Assembly: GCF_030816155.1 (NCBI RefSeq)
Contig: NZ_JAUSXR010000001.1
Location: forward strand, 3,444,096-3,508,095
Length of the DNA stretch: 64,000 bases
Origin: Arthrobacter woluwensis
GTDB lineage: Bacteria; Actinomycetota; Actinomycetes; Actinomycetales; Micrococcaceae
Reading direction: 5' to 3'
In this document: positions 10,984 through 20,061 of the stretch, in pieces
Numbering within the stretch: the first letter of the stretch is position 1
Layout of the letters: each line of letters opens with the position of its first letter
Program-made: the position numbers and the translations under genes
Notes under the pieces: model-generated
Seen by the model: the letters and a program-made list of their open reading frames with translations, nothing else
Database searches by the model: none
What the model was told of the DNA's origin: nothing

Positions 10984-12360
10984 TCACCCGTGGAACAGCA
11001 GCTCCAGCGCCTGCGCCAGGTGCTCCACTTCCTTCACGGTGAAGCCGTCCGGCACTGGGCCCGGGCCGTTCGGGCTCGACGGCACGATGGCGTGCGTGAA
11101 GCCGAGCCTGCTCGCTTCTTGGATGCGCTTATTGATGCCGGGCACGGGGCGGACCTCGCCGGCCAGGCCCACCTCGCCGAACGCGATCAGGCGGCTGGAC
11201 AGGGCCTTGCCGGCCTTGGCGGAGGCCACGGCGAGGGCGACGGCCAGATCTGTGGCGGGTTCGCTGAGTTTCACGCCGCCCACGGTGGCCACATAGGAAT
11301 CGTCCTTGTGGAGCTGGCAACCGGCGCGCTGCTGGAGCACCGCCAGGAGCATCGACACCCGGGAGGAATCCAGGCCGCTCGTCGCGCGGCGGGGCTGGGC
11401 GTTGGGGGAGGTGGCGAGAAGGGACTGCACTTCGGCCACGAGAGGACGGCGGCCCTCGAGAGTCACGGTGATGCAGGTCCCGGACACCGGCTCCTTGGTC
11501 CGCGAGACGAACAGACCGCTCGGGTCCGCCAGACCCTCGATGCCGTCTTCGTTCAGATCGAAACAGCCCACCTCATCCGTGGGCCCGTAGCGGTTCTTCA
11601 CGGCGCGGATGAGCCGCAGCCGGGAGTGACGCTCGCCCTCGAACTGGCACACCACATCCACGAGGTGTTCCAGGAGGCGCGGCCCGGCGATCGAGCCGTC
11701 CTTGGTCACGTGGCCCACCAGGAGCGTGGTCATGTTCCGTTTCTTGGCCGCGGCGATGAGGGACGCCGCCACCTCCCGCACCTGGGAGACGCCGCCCGCG
11801 GATCCCTCCACCTCCGGACTGCTCAGGGTCTGCACGGAGTCCACCACCAGAAGCCGCGGCTCCACCCGTTCGACCTGGCCCAGAGCTTGCGAGAGGTCCG
11901 TCTCGGCGGAGAGGTACAGGGTGTCCGCCACGGCGTCGATCCGCTCGGCCCGGAGCTTCACCTGCGCGGCAGACTCCTCGCCGGTCACGTAGAGGACGTC
12001 CTGGCCCGTGCGGGCGAAGCGTGCCGCGACGTCCAGGAGCAGGGTCGACTTGCCGACACCGGGCTCGCCGGCCAGGAGGATCACGGCGCCCGGCACGAGG
12101 CCCCCGCCGAGCACCCGGTCCAGCTCGTTCACGCCCGTGGGCAGGAACGCCGCCGCGGCGGCGTCCACCGAGGCGATCGGGAGCGCCGGCTCCAGGACGG
12201 TGGCGGCCGCCGTCGTGCGGGCGACCGTGGCGCCGGTCTCCACGACCGTGCCCCACGCCTGGCACTCACCGCAGCGGCCCACCCACTTGATGGTGGTCCA
12301 GCCGCATTCGGTGCACTTGTATCCCGGCGCCTTGCTGCCACGGGTGGTCTTGCTTGCCAT
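10984..12360 (-). CDS. radA: DNA repair protein RadA
   Basis: Hexameric helicase that promotes branch migration in recombination. The N-terminus has the four-cysteine zinc finger (CTECGWTTIKWVGRCGEC, residues 16-33), then Walker A GEPGVGKS, Walker B LLVVDSVQT, the RadA signature KNRYG (usually KNRFG), and the C-terminal Lon-protease-like domain (GGVKLSEPATDLAVALAVASA). The 458 residues are family length. MASKTTRG is chosen as start, 10 codons into the longest frame. Confidence 0.96.
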   Translation of the reverse strand: MASKTTRGSKAPGYKCTECGWTTIKWVGRCGECQAWGTVVETGATVARTTAAATVLEPALPIASVDAAAAAFLPTGVNELDRVLGGGLVPGAVILLAGEPGVGKSTLLLDVAARFARTGQDVLYVTGEESAAQVKLRAERIDAVADTLYLSAETDLSQALGQVERVEPRLLVVDSVQTLSSPEVEGSAGGVSQVREVAASLIAAAKKRNMTTLLVGHVTKDGSIAGPRLLEHLVDVVCQFEGERHSRLRLIRAVKNRYGPTDEVGCFDLNEDGIEGLADPSGLFVSRTKEPVSGTCITVTLEGRRPLVAEVQSLLATSPNAQPRRATSGLDSSRVSMLLAVLQQRAGCQLHKDDSYVATVGGVKLSEPATDLAVALAVASAKAGKALSSRLIAFGEVGLAGEVRPVPGINKRIQEASRLGFTHAIVPSSPNGPGPVPDGFTVKEVEHLAQALELLFHG

Positions 12361-12428
12361 GCCCTCAAGCCTATCGGCGGGCACTGACACGAAAGCCGCG
12401 GGGCGGCCGATGTGGAAAACCCCGGGGA

Positions 12429-13557
12429 TCAGAGATCCGGCAGGTAGTCCCGGGCCTCCTTGGCCTCCACGCCCGCGGTCTCCAGGAGATCCACCATGAG
12501 GGGGCGGAACAGCATGACCACCGTCTCGCCCTCCAGGCGGCTCACACCCAGCAGGCGGGGATGCAGGCGCGTGGCGATCGAGGCCAGGTCCTGCTGCGCG
12601 TCCCGCAGCGCGGAGTCGCGGCCGCGGCCGTCGTCGCCCGCATATCCCACGGCCATGAGGTCCACCGCGTCGGCGGTCTCGAACAGCACCTCCGCGATGC
12701 TCTGCGTTGCCTCATCACTCAGCGCGGTGTGATTGATGGCGCTCGTCAGGCGACGGGCGAACACCCGGCAATTGCGCAGGGCGAGATCCAGGTATTCGAC
12801 CGCCTCGCCGAGCTGGGAGACCTCGGAGCGGTGCCGCCGGTACAGCGGGGACATGGTCGTGACCTCGCCGGAGGCCCGCAAGGTCATCCGCAGGGCGTCC
12901 AGACCGGGCTGGCAGTTCCGCGCGCGCACCAGGGCGTGCCAGGCCAGGGTCGAGTCGTTGTCGAGGAGGCTCTTCCCGCATTCGCGCAGCACTTCGGAGG
13001 TCTGCTGGAGCGTCGAGCGCAATTGCAGCCGTGGCTCCTCGCGCGGATCCCGGGGGGTCAGGAACGTCACGAGCAGGGCGAACACCCCGCCCACCACGGC
13101 GTCGAGGCTCCGGGTGAACGGCCCGCCCGCGGGGGCCGGGAGCAGCACCACCAGCAGCGATTGAAGGCCGAGCTGCGTGGCGAAGATGGCGCCGCTGTCC
13201 AGGAAGCGCGCCAAGAGGATCGAGAAGAGCAGCACGACGGCGGCCTGCCAGATCCCCGAACCGAGCCAGTGCAGCAGGACGTCTCCCACCGCGATGCCCA
13301 GCGTGCACCCGAGGCCGACTTCCAGCACGCGGCGTAGACGCGTGCCCCGGGCGAAACCGAGAGCGATCAGCGAGGACGTCGCCGCGAACAACGGCCCCCA
13401 CATGCCCCAGAACGAGCTCGGCGAACGTGTACGCCCCCACCGCGCAGAACGTCATCTGCAGTGCGGGGATGAGCGATTCACGCATGCGGATGACGCCCGT
13501 CGTGGCGCGCTCCTTCGCTTCCCTGCCGATCGGCTTCACACCGCCCAAGCGCACCAT
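12429..13557 (-). pseudogene. FUSC-family inner-membrane protein, frameshifted near its start
   Basis: Resembles the FUSC/aromatic-acid-exporter family: repeated hydrophobic helices (FAATSSLIALGFA, VLLFSILLARFL, SLLVVLLPAPAGG) followed by a long helical cytoplasmic domain. About 48 residues (MVRLGGVKPIG to FAELVLGH) are in one frame; the rest begins PLFAATSSLIALG in another. The switch is at a run of five C on the + strand (13395-13399, G on the coding strand). Removing one base joins the halves. An in-frame ATG at 13403 could still give a protein lacking the first helix, so the gene might remain partly functional. Confidence 0.75.
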
Positions 13558-13703
13558 GGGCTCAGTCTATTGCGGAGCCGACGACGGCGCTCGGCGGCCG
13601 GCCGTTCACGTCGCCGTGGCCGGTGGTTCAGGAAGTGTCCTTACGGCGTGCGGCAGGCCAACGCAATGCGGCCCGGCCAGAAGTCACGGACTATCCACGG
13701 CCG

Positions 13704-13725
13704 GTTAACCTCTCGTTCACCTTTA
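13704..13725 (+). promoter_or_regulatory. PHO-box-like direct repeat upstream of pstS
   Basis: Two 11-bp units in tandem, GTTAACCTCTC and GTTCACCTTTA, match the direct-repeat PhoP binding units known in actinomycetes. It lies about 140 nt before the pstS start, in a 309-bp gap that has no other clear feature. It implies phosphate-starvation induction of pstSCAB through PhoR-PhoP, whose genes are not in this window. Confidence 0.7.
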
Positions 13726-13866
13726 ACCGCGGATCCCTTTACCTCGGCTCTTTAGTTTCGTTGAAGGTACAAAGGTACGCATCGTCGGCAGGACCGTCAC
13801 GCACCCGATCGGGGCGGAAGGCAGAGTCCGGGCCGACGCGACATCAGGACCCTGAAAGGGAACATT

Positions 13867-14985
13867 GTGAAGGCTCTCCGCTTCGGCCGCCATGCGGCAC
13901 TCGCAGTCGTCGCAGCAGGCGCTCTGGCGCTGACCGCTTGCGGCTCGGACAACGCGACCGGCAACACCACGGCTGCCCCCAGCAACAACGGTCCCAAGGT
14001 CACCGGCACCCTGACCGGCGTCGGCGCCTCCTCGCAGGGTGCGGCCATGGATGCCTGGAAGACCGGCTTCGCCGGCGCCAACCAGGGCGCCAGCGTGCAG
14101 TACTCCCCGGACGGCTCCGGCGCGGGCCGTAAGGCCCTCCTGGACGGCTCCGCCCAGTTCGCGGGTTCCGACGCTTACCTGAAGGACGAGGAGTACGCCT
14201 CCTCCAAGGAGAAGTGCGGCCCCAACGGCGCCATCAACATCCCGGTGTACATCTCCCCGATCGCCGTGGCCTTCAACCTGCCGGACGTCAAGGAGCTCAA
14301 GCTCGACGCCGACACCACCGCCAAGATCTTCCGCGGCCAGGTCTCCAAGTGGAACGACGCGGCCATCGCCAAGCTGAACCCGGGCGTCACCCTGCCCGAC
14401 CTCAAGGTCACCCCGGTGAACCGCTCGGACGACTCCGGCACCACCAAGAACTTCACGGACTACCTGTCCGCCGTGGCTCCGTCGGTCTGGACCGACAAGG
14501 CCGATGGCGTGTGGCCGTCTTCGCTCAAGGGTGAGAACGCCAAGGGCACCTCCGGTGTGGTCAAGACCGTCACCGACACCCCCGGCGCCGTGACCTACGC
14601 GGATGACTCCGCCGTCTCCGGCAAGCTCGGCGTGGCCTCCATCAAGGTCGGCGAGAGCTTCGTGAAGCCGAACGCCGAGGGCGCCGCCAAGGCCGTCGAG
14701 ACCGGCAAGTCCGTGGAAGGCCGCGCTCAGGGCGACCTCTCCCTGAAGATCGACCGCAAGACCACGGACTCCGCGGCCTACCCGCTGACCCTGGCCTCGT
14801 TCCACATCCTGTGCACCACCTACAAGGACCAGGCCACCGTGGACCTGATCAAGGCGTTCGAGAACTACGTGGTGAGCGACGCCGGCCAGCAGGCCGCCGC
14901 CGACGCCGCCAAGTCCGCGCCGCTGAGCAAGAGCCTTCAGGAGAAGGCCAAGGCCGCGATCGAGCAGATCAAGGTCAAGGGCTAG
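13867..14985 (+). CDS. pstS: Phosphate ABC transporter substrate-binding lipoprotein PstS
   Basis: High-affinity periplasm-side phosphate receptor. The first 25 residues are a lipoprotein signal peptide ending in the lipobox LTAC, with Cys25 the lipid-bearing residue. The mature protein has the phosphate-site loops GVGASSQGAA, GSGAGRKALL and RSDDSGTTKNF. 372 residues, family length. GTG start is set by the signal peptide, after AAAGGGAA. First gene of pstSCAB; a long inverted repeat separates it from pstC, which may let pstS be made in excess. Confidence 0.96.
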   Translation: MKALRFGRHAALAVVAAGALALTACGSDNATGNTTAAPSNNGPKVTGTLTGVGASSQGAAMDAWKTGFAGANQGASVQYSPDGSGAGRKALLDGSAQFAGSDAYLKDEEYASSKEKCGPNGAINIPVYISPIAVAFNLPDVKELKLDADTTAKIFRGQVSKWNDAAIAKLNPGVTLPDLKVTPVNRSDDSGTTKNFTDYLSAVAPSVWTDKADGVWPSSLKGENAKGTSGVVKTVTDTPGAVTYADDSAVSGKLGVASIKVGESFVKPNAEGAAKAVETGKSVEGRAQGDLSLKIDRKTTDSAAYPLTLASFHILCTTYKDQATVDLIKAFENYVVSDAGQQAAADAAKSAPLSKSLQEKAKAAIEQIKVKG

Positions 14986-15009
14986 CATTCCCCGCCCGGG
15001 AATGACGGG

Positions 15010-15102
15010 TTCCCTGTCCAGAGCATTCTCCCCGACGTCGTGGGAACCGGGTTTCACACCCGGCGACCACGGCCCGGGGACGCGGAAGGCCTGGACAGGG
15101 AA
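15010..15102 (+). promoter_or_regulatory. Extended inverted repeat between pstS and pstC
   Basis: TTCCCTGTCCAG (15010-15021) is exactly complementary to 15091-15102, enclosing about 70 nt that can form smaller hairpins. It lies in the 189-nt pstS-pstC gap. Such structures often stabilise the binding-protein mRNA or reduce read-through so that the receptor outnumbers the permease; that role is inferred. Confidence 0.55.
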
Positions 15103-15174
15103 CTTTGCCGTTACCCACCCGATCGGGGAATCCGGCTGGGCCGGGACACCCGCACTGGACTGGAAGGCAGTTAA

Positions 15175-16107
15175 GTGAGCAGCAACACCATGACCGAGTC
15201 ATCGGCCGCAGGACGGGCCGGCGACAAGGTCTTCTCCGGAGCCACTCTCGGCGCCGGGATCCTGATCCTCCTCGTCCTCTTCGGTGTGGCCGCATTCCTG
15301 GTCGCGCAGGCGATCCCCGCGTTCGTGGCCAACCCGGCCGACATCCAGGGCGGTGCCGGATTCTGGGCCTACATCTGGCCCATCATCATCGGCACCCTGA
15401 TCGCCGCCGCGATCGCCCTGGTCATCGCGACCCCGGTGGCCATCGGCGTCGCGCTCTTCATCTCGCACTACGCCCCGCGCCGCCTGGCCTCCGCCCTCGG
15501 GTACGTCATCGACCTCCTGGCGGCCATCCCGTCCGTGGTCTACGGCGCCTGGGGCGCGGCGTTCCTGGCCAAGGAGATCTCCCCGGCCTACGACTGGCTG
15601 GCGGACAACCTGGGCTGGATCCCGCTCTTCGCCGGACCCGCCTCGGCCACGGGCAAGACCATCCTCACGGCCGGCATCGTCCTGGCGGTCATGGTCCTGC
15701 CGATCATCACGTCCCTCTCCCGCGAGATCTTCCTCCAGACGCCCAAGCTGCACGAGGAGGCCGCACTGGCCCTCGGCGCCACGCGTTGGGAGATGGTCCG
15801 CATGGCCGTCCTGCCCTTCGGCCGCCCCGGCATCATCAGTGCCATCATGCTCGGCCTCGGCCGTGCGCTCGGCGAGACCATGGCGGTCGCCCTGGTGCTC
15901 TCCTCGGGCGCCCTGACGGCCAGCCTGATCCAGAGCGGCAATCAGACCATCGCCGCCGAGATCGCCCTGAACTTCCCGGAGGCGTCCGGCATCAAGGTGA
16001 ACACGCTGATCGCCGCCGGCCTGGTCCTCTTCGTCATCACCCTCGGCGTGAACATGATCGCGCGGTGGATCATCACCAAGCACAAGGAATTCTCGGGGGC
16101 CAACTGA
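15175..16107 (+). CDS. pstC: Phosphate ABC transporter permease PstC
   Basis: One of two membrane subunits of the Pst importer. The 310 residues have about six hydrophobic helices, starting ILILLVLFGVAAFLVAQAI after a short polar N-terminus. The ABC-contact loop is the EEAALALGATRWEMV segment, near residues 196-210. GTG start at 15175 follows GGAAGG. The stop is two bases before the pstA start, so the pair is coupled. Confidence 0.95.
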   Translation: MSSNTMTESSAAGRAGDKVFSGATLGAGILILLVLFGVAAFLVAQAIPAFVANPADIQGGAGFWAYIWPIIIGTLIAAAIALVIATPVAIGVALFISHYAPRRLASALGYVIDLLAAIPSVVYGAWGAAFLAKEISPAYDWLADNLGWIPLFAGPASATGKTILTAGIVLAVMVLPIITSLSREIFLQTPKLHEEAALALGATRWEMVRMAVLPFGRPGIISAIMLGLGRALGETMAVALVLSSGALTASLIQSGNQTIAAEIALNFPEASGIKVNTLIAAGLVLFVITLGVNMIARWIITKHKEFSGAN

Positions 16108-16108
16108 C

Positions 16109-17218
16109 ATGACCACCACCCTGACACCCAATCGCCGCCGCTCCGCGCTGACCAAGGGGCAGCTGCCCAAGTACGCCCCGTGGGTCGTGCTGGGCGCGTC
16201 CCTCGTCGTCGGCGCGGCGCTCGTGAACCTCATCGGGTTCAACCCGTTCGGCTGGGGCCTGATCTCCGCCATCCTCTTCACCGTGGGCCTCGTGGCCTGG
16301 AGCGGTTCCGTGGAGGGCGCCCGCAAGGCGAAGGACAAGCTCGCCACCTGCCTGGTGTTCGGCTCCTTCATCATCGCGGTCCTCCCGCTGATCTCGGTCA
16401 TCTGGACGGCGCTGGTGAACGGCATCCCGGGCCTCATGACCCCCGGCTTCCTCGGCACCTCGATGAACGGCGTGACCGGTGTGGCCGACAACAAGGCCGT
16501 GGAGAACGGCACGAGGGTCCTGGGCGGCGTGTACCACGCGCTGATCGGCACCCTGCAGATCACGGCCCTGGCCACGGTCATCTCCGTGCCGGTGGGTCTT
16601 CTCACGGCGGTCTACCTCGTCGAGTACGGCAACGACCGTTTCCTGGCCCGCGCCATCACCTTCTTCGTGGACGTCATGACCGGCATCCCGTCGATCGTGG
16701 CCGGTCTGTTCGCGGCCGCGTTCTTCTTCATCGTGGTGGGCCCCGGCACCAAGACCGGCGCGGTCGCCGCGATCGCGCTCTCGGTGCTCATGATCCCCGT
16801 GGTGGTGCGCTCCAGTGAGGAGATGCTCAAGATCGTCCCGAACGAGCTCCGCGAGGCCGCCTACGCCCTGGGCGTGCGCAAGTGGCGCACGATCGTGAAG
16901 GTCGTCATCCCGACGGCGATCTCCGGCATCGCGTCCGGCGTCACCCTGGCGATCGCCCGCGTCATCGGCGAGACGGCGCCCATCCTCGTCACCGCCGGCT
17001 TCGCGACCGCGATCAACAACAACGTGTTCGGCGGGTGGATGGCTTCGCTCCCGACGTACATCTACACGCAGATCCTGAACCCGACGTCGCCGTCCAACCC
17101 CGGTCCGTCGGACCAGCGGGCCTGGGGCGCGGCCCTGGTCCTGATTATCCTGGTGATGCTGCTGAACCTCATCGCCCGCCTGATCGCACGGGTCTTCGCG
17201 CCCAAGCAGGGCCGCTAG
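16109..17218 (+). CDS. pstA: Phosphate ABC transporter permease PstA
   Basis: Second membrane subunit of the Pst importer. The 369 residues are longer than many PstA proteins because of an N-terminal extension with two extra hydrophobic helices ([19 protein letters not shown] and the next one), as is common in Actinobacteria. The coupling loop is [17 protein letters not shown]. Starts 1 nt after the pstC stop and ends 35 nt before pstB. Confidence 0.95.
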   Translation: MTTTLTPNRRRSALTKGQLPKYAPWVVLGASLVVGAALVNLIGFNPFGWGLISAILFTVGLVAWSGSVEGARKAKDKLATCLVFGSFIIAVLPLISVIWTALVNGIPGLMTPGFLGTSMNGVTGVADNKAVENGTRVLGGVYHALIGTLQITALATVISVPVGLLTAVYLVEYGNDRFLARAITFFVDVMTGIPSIVAGLFAAAFFFIVVGPGTKTGAVAAIALSVLMIPVVVRSSEEMLKIVPNELREAAYALGVRKWRTIVKVVIPTAISGIASGVTLAIARVIGETAPILVTAGFATAINNNVFGGWMASLPTYIYTQILNPTSPSNPGPSDQRAWGAALVLIILVMLLNLIARLIARVFAPKQGR

Positions 17219-17253
17219 AGACACCCACTGAAGATTCCGAAGGAACCACAGCA

Positions 17254-18033
17254 ATGAGCAAGAGAATCGACGTCAAGGACCTGAACGTCTACTACGGCAA
17301 CTTCCTGGCCGTGGAGGGTGTCAACATCAACATCGAGGCCAAGTCGGTCACGGCCTTCATCGGCCCGTCCGGCTGCGGCAAGTCGACCTTCCTCCGCACG
17401 CTGAACCGCATGCACGAGGTGCTGCCGGGCGCACACGTGGAAGGCGAGGTCCTGCTGGACGGCGCGGACATCTACGGCCCCGGCGTCGATCCGGTGACCG
17501 TCCGCACGAACATCGGCATGGTGTTCCAGCGCCCCAACCCGTTCCCCACCATGTCGATCCGGGACAACGTCCTGGCCGGCGTGAAGCTGAACAACAAGCG
17601 GATCTCCAAGGGCGAGGCCGACGCCCTGGTGGAGAAGTCCCTGCAGGGCGCCAACCTCTGGAACGAGGTCAAGGACCGTCTGGACAAGCCCGGTTCGGGC
17701 CTCTCGGGTGGCCAGCAGCAGCGTCTCTGCATCGCCCGTGCGATCGCGGTGGAACCGGCCGTGCTGCTCATGGACGAGCCGTGTTCCGCTCTGGACCCGA
17801 TCTCGACCCTCGCGGTGGAGGACCTCATCAATGAGCTCAAGGACTCCTACACCGTGGTGATCGTGACCCACAACATGCAGCAGGCCGCCCGCGTCTCTGA
17901 CAGGACGGCGTTCTTCAACATCGCGGGCACTGGCAAGCCGGGCAAGCTCATCGAATTCGCGGACACCAGCACCATCTTCAACAACCCGAGCCAGAAGGCC
18001 ACCGAGGACTACGTCTCCGGCCGCTTCGGGTGA
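17254..18033 (+). CDS. pstB: Phosphate ABC transporter ATPase PstB
   Basis: Energises phosphate import. 259 residues with Walker [10 protein letters not shown] (near residue 36), the Q-loop [10 protein letters not shown], the ABC signature LSGGQQQR, Walker [12 protein letters not shown] and the H-loop VTHNM. The PstB-specific NPFPTMSI segment is present. ATG after AAGGAACC. Last gene of the operon; phoU does not follow, and a strong terminator ends the unit. Confidence 0.97.
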   Translation: MSKRIDVKDLNVYYGNFLAVEGVNINIEAKSVTAFIGPSGCGKSTFLRTLNRMHEVLPGAHVEGEVLLDGADIYGPGVDPVTVRTNIGMVFQRPNPFPTMSIRDNVLAGVKLNNKRISKGEADALVEKSLQGANLWNEVKDRLDKPGSGLSGGQQQRLCIARAIAVEPAVLLMDEPCSALDPISTLAVEDLINELKDSYTVVIVTHNMQQAARVSDRTAFFNIAGTGKPGKLIEFADTSTIFNNPSQKATEDYVSGRFG

Positions 18034-18057
18034 TCCTTCCGGACGACCCCCGGTGAT

Positions 18058-18093
18058 GCAGAAGACCCACGGAAATGTCCGTGGGTCTTCTGC
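18058..18093. terminator. Bidirectional terminator between pstB and the MFS gene
   Basis: A 16-bp perfect stem (18058-18073 with 18078-18093) around AATG, placed between the convergent pstB and MFS genes. Arms contain CAGAAGACCCACGGA and its complement. Confidence 0.85.
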
Positions 18094-18128
18094 GTTGGCG
18101 GGGGTGAAACCGGCCGGCGTCAGTGCGG

Positions 18129-19541
18129 TCAGTGCGTGAAGTCCGCCGAGATCTCGGCGAGCGTGCGGCCCTTCGTCTCCGGCGCGAGCCACTGTGAGAG
18201 CGCCGCTCCCAGGAACGCGACGACGGCGGCCACCACCATGCTGGGCCCCATGCCGATGTTGGTGATCGCCCAGGGCAGGGCGAAGGTGCCGAGCGCGGCG
18301 CCGATGCGGCTGAACGATGCCGCGAAGCCCATGCCGATGCCCCGCAGGTGGCCCGGGAACACCTCGGCCGGGTAGACCTGGGTCATCGTGGTGTAGCCGG
18401 CGTTGAAGAACGAGAACGCCAGGAAGAGCACGAGCACGAGGATCGCCGGGGCGTCCGCCCAGACTCCGATCACGAGCAGGATGCCCGCGCACAGCCACTG
18501 GCCGGGCACGGTGAGGATGCGGCGTCCGAGCCGGTCGATCAGCAGCACCGTGGTGACGACGCCCGCGGCCGCCAGCGCGGACAGCCCCACGCCGCCCGCC
18601 CAGCCGCCGCCGAAGCCGAACTGGTGGAGGACGTCGTCGGCGAACGTGGCGATCGCGAAGTACGGGGTGACAGCACAGAACCAGAAGCCCGAGGTGAACA
18701 GGGTGGTCCGCCAGTACTGCGGGGAGAACAGCATCTTGAAGGAGGCGTTCTTGAGGGGGGTCTTGTCCCGGGCGGCCTGGGCTTCCTGGATCGCGCGCAG
18801 GTCGATCTCCTCCGTGATGCTGTGGTGCATCTGCGGGGACTCGACGTACTTGCGGGCGATCGCGAGTGCTTCGTCGCGGCGGCCCTTGGTGATGAGCCAG
18901 CTCGGGGACTCGGGAAGGCCGATGCGGGCCAGGAACAGGACGAGGGCGAGGACCGTGCTGGTGCCGATCACGATCCGCCAGGGGGTGCCGGCGTCGTGCA
19001 GGGCGGTTCCGATGATGAACGCCATCATGAAGCCGATGTACCAGGCGATCAGCGTCAGTCCGAGGAGCCGCCCGCGGAGTTTGGGCGGGGAGAACTCGGA
19101 CAGCAGCGGTCCGCCGATGGAGTACTCGCCGCCGATCGCGACGCCCATGAAGAAGCGGATGAGAGCCAGCTGGACCACGGCCCCGTCCCCGGTGGTCACG
19201 AAGAACTGCGCGGCCGAGGCGAGCAGGAACAGTCCCATGTCGATGAGGAACATGGGCTTGCGGCCGAATTTGTCGGCGGCCCAGCCGGCGAGCGGCGATC
19301 CGACGAAGATCCCGACGAGCGGTCCGGCCGCGATCAGCCCGAGGGACAGCTCGTCCAGCTGGAGGTCCGCCCGCATGAGGCCCGTGACGGGACCGATGAT
19401 GCCGAGGATGTAGCCGTCGAGGAACATGCCCCCGATGAAGACGGCGACGAGGCGCACCATGAACCGGCGCTTGAATCGGGAGTCGGTCGGTTTCGCAGTG
19501 GAGGGGTAGACGGAGGCCGTCGTACCGGTCGGTTGGGTCAT
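18129..19541 (-). CDS. MFS transporter, sugar/organic-acid type
   Basis: Twelve-helix major facilitator, 470 residues. The loop 2-3 motif is GWAADKFGRKPM, with a matching DRLGRR in the second half, and the helix-5 region reads GGEYSIGGPLLSEFSPPKLRG, as in the sugar-porter-like and metabolite families (NiaP/YdjE type). The C-terminal PETKGRTL is a sugar-porter hallmark. MTQPTGTT is chosen as start because AGAAGGGAA precedes it; a 56-codon upstream extension is Pro/Ala-rich and unlikely. Substrate unknown; no catabolic gene adjoins it. Confidence 0.85.
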   Translation of the reverse strand: MTQPTGTTASVYPSTAKPTDSRFKRRFMVRLVAVFIGGMFLDGYILGIIGPVTGLMRADLQLDELSLGLIAAGPLVGIFVGSPLAGWAADKFGRKPMFLIDMGLFLLASAAQFFVTTGDGAVVQLALIRFFMGVAIGGEYSIGGPLLSEFSPPKLRGRLLGLTLIAWYIGFMMAFIIGTALHDAGTPWRIVIGTSTVLALVLFLARIGLPESPSWLITKGRRDEALAIARKYVESPQMHHSITEEIDLRAIQEAQAARDKTPLKNASFKMLFSPQYWRTTLFTSGFWFCAVTPYFAIATFADDVLHQFGFGGGWAGGVGLSALAAAGVVTTVLLIDRLGRRILTVPGQWLCAGILLVIGVWADAPAILVLVLFLAFSFFNAGYTTMTQVYPAEVFPGHLRGIGMGFAASFSRIGAALGTFALPWAITNIGMGPSMVVAAVVAFLGAALSQWLAPETKGRTLAEISADFTH

Positions 19542-19806
19542 GGAGTGCAGTTCCCTTCTGGCTTCAGCGGAGGCCGCTGACGGCGCCAGAGCGCCTTGTC
19601 CGGGACGCGCGGGTGACCTGTGGTCCGGTGCGGCGGATGGACGAGCCGTAGGGCCCGCTGCCAGCCGGGATGCCGCGCTGGACGCACGAGGTGACTCCGG
19701 CGTCGTCATGGATCACGGTCCGCTGAGCCGATCCTGCGGGTTCCTGGCCTCCGGGTCGCACGCGGCGCCCCTGAGGTCAGATCCCGGACCGGCGTCGGCG
19801 GGAGTG

Positions 19807-19827
19807 TGACATATGACTCATATATCA
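19807..19827. promoter_or_regulatory. Candidate operator upstream of the MFS gene
   Basis: A 21-bp near-perfect palindrome whose core is ATATGACTCATAT, in the 520-bp gap between the MFS start and tctA. Its AT-rich composition contrasts with its surroundings. It lies 266 nt before the MFS start, so an unrecognised promoter or leader would be needed. The rest of the gap holds a long hairpin (19950-20022) and nothing else I can identify. Confidence 0.5.
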
Positions 19828-19949
19828 GAACCCTAGGGTGACGCTCCGGCTTGGTCAAGAGTATGACGGAGCGGTTTCCGACCTGGGTTCCGGACCGCGA
19901 CGGCGGCGTGGGTGCGGGTTGTCCCCGGTGACCTGGGCGATCCCTTGAA

Positions 19950-20022
19950 CGCCGAAACCGTGGGTTCCCGTCGAAACCGTGTATTAAACACGCGGTTTCG
20001 ACGGGAACCCACGGTTTCAGCG
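19950..20022. repeat. Long hairpin, 33-bp arms with two mismatches
   Basis: Arms 19950-19982 and 19990-20022 around ATTAAAC. The word GAAACCGTG occurs twice in the left arm. It lies 40 nt after the tctA stop, so it may also end tctCBA transcription; the loop is unusually AT-rich for the region. Confidence 0.88.
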
Positions 20023-20061
20023 GGGGCTCAGCGGGGGCGCGCCGGACCCCGACGCCCGCCC

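Noticed and set aside
15199-17254. Long minus-strand ORFs across pstC, pstA
   Set aside because: Arg/Asp/Gly-rich shadows of the pst genes.
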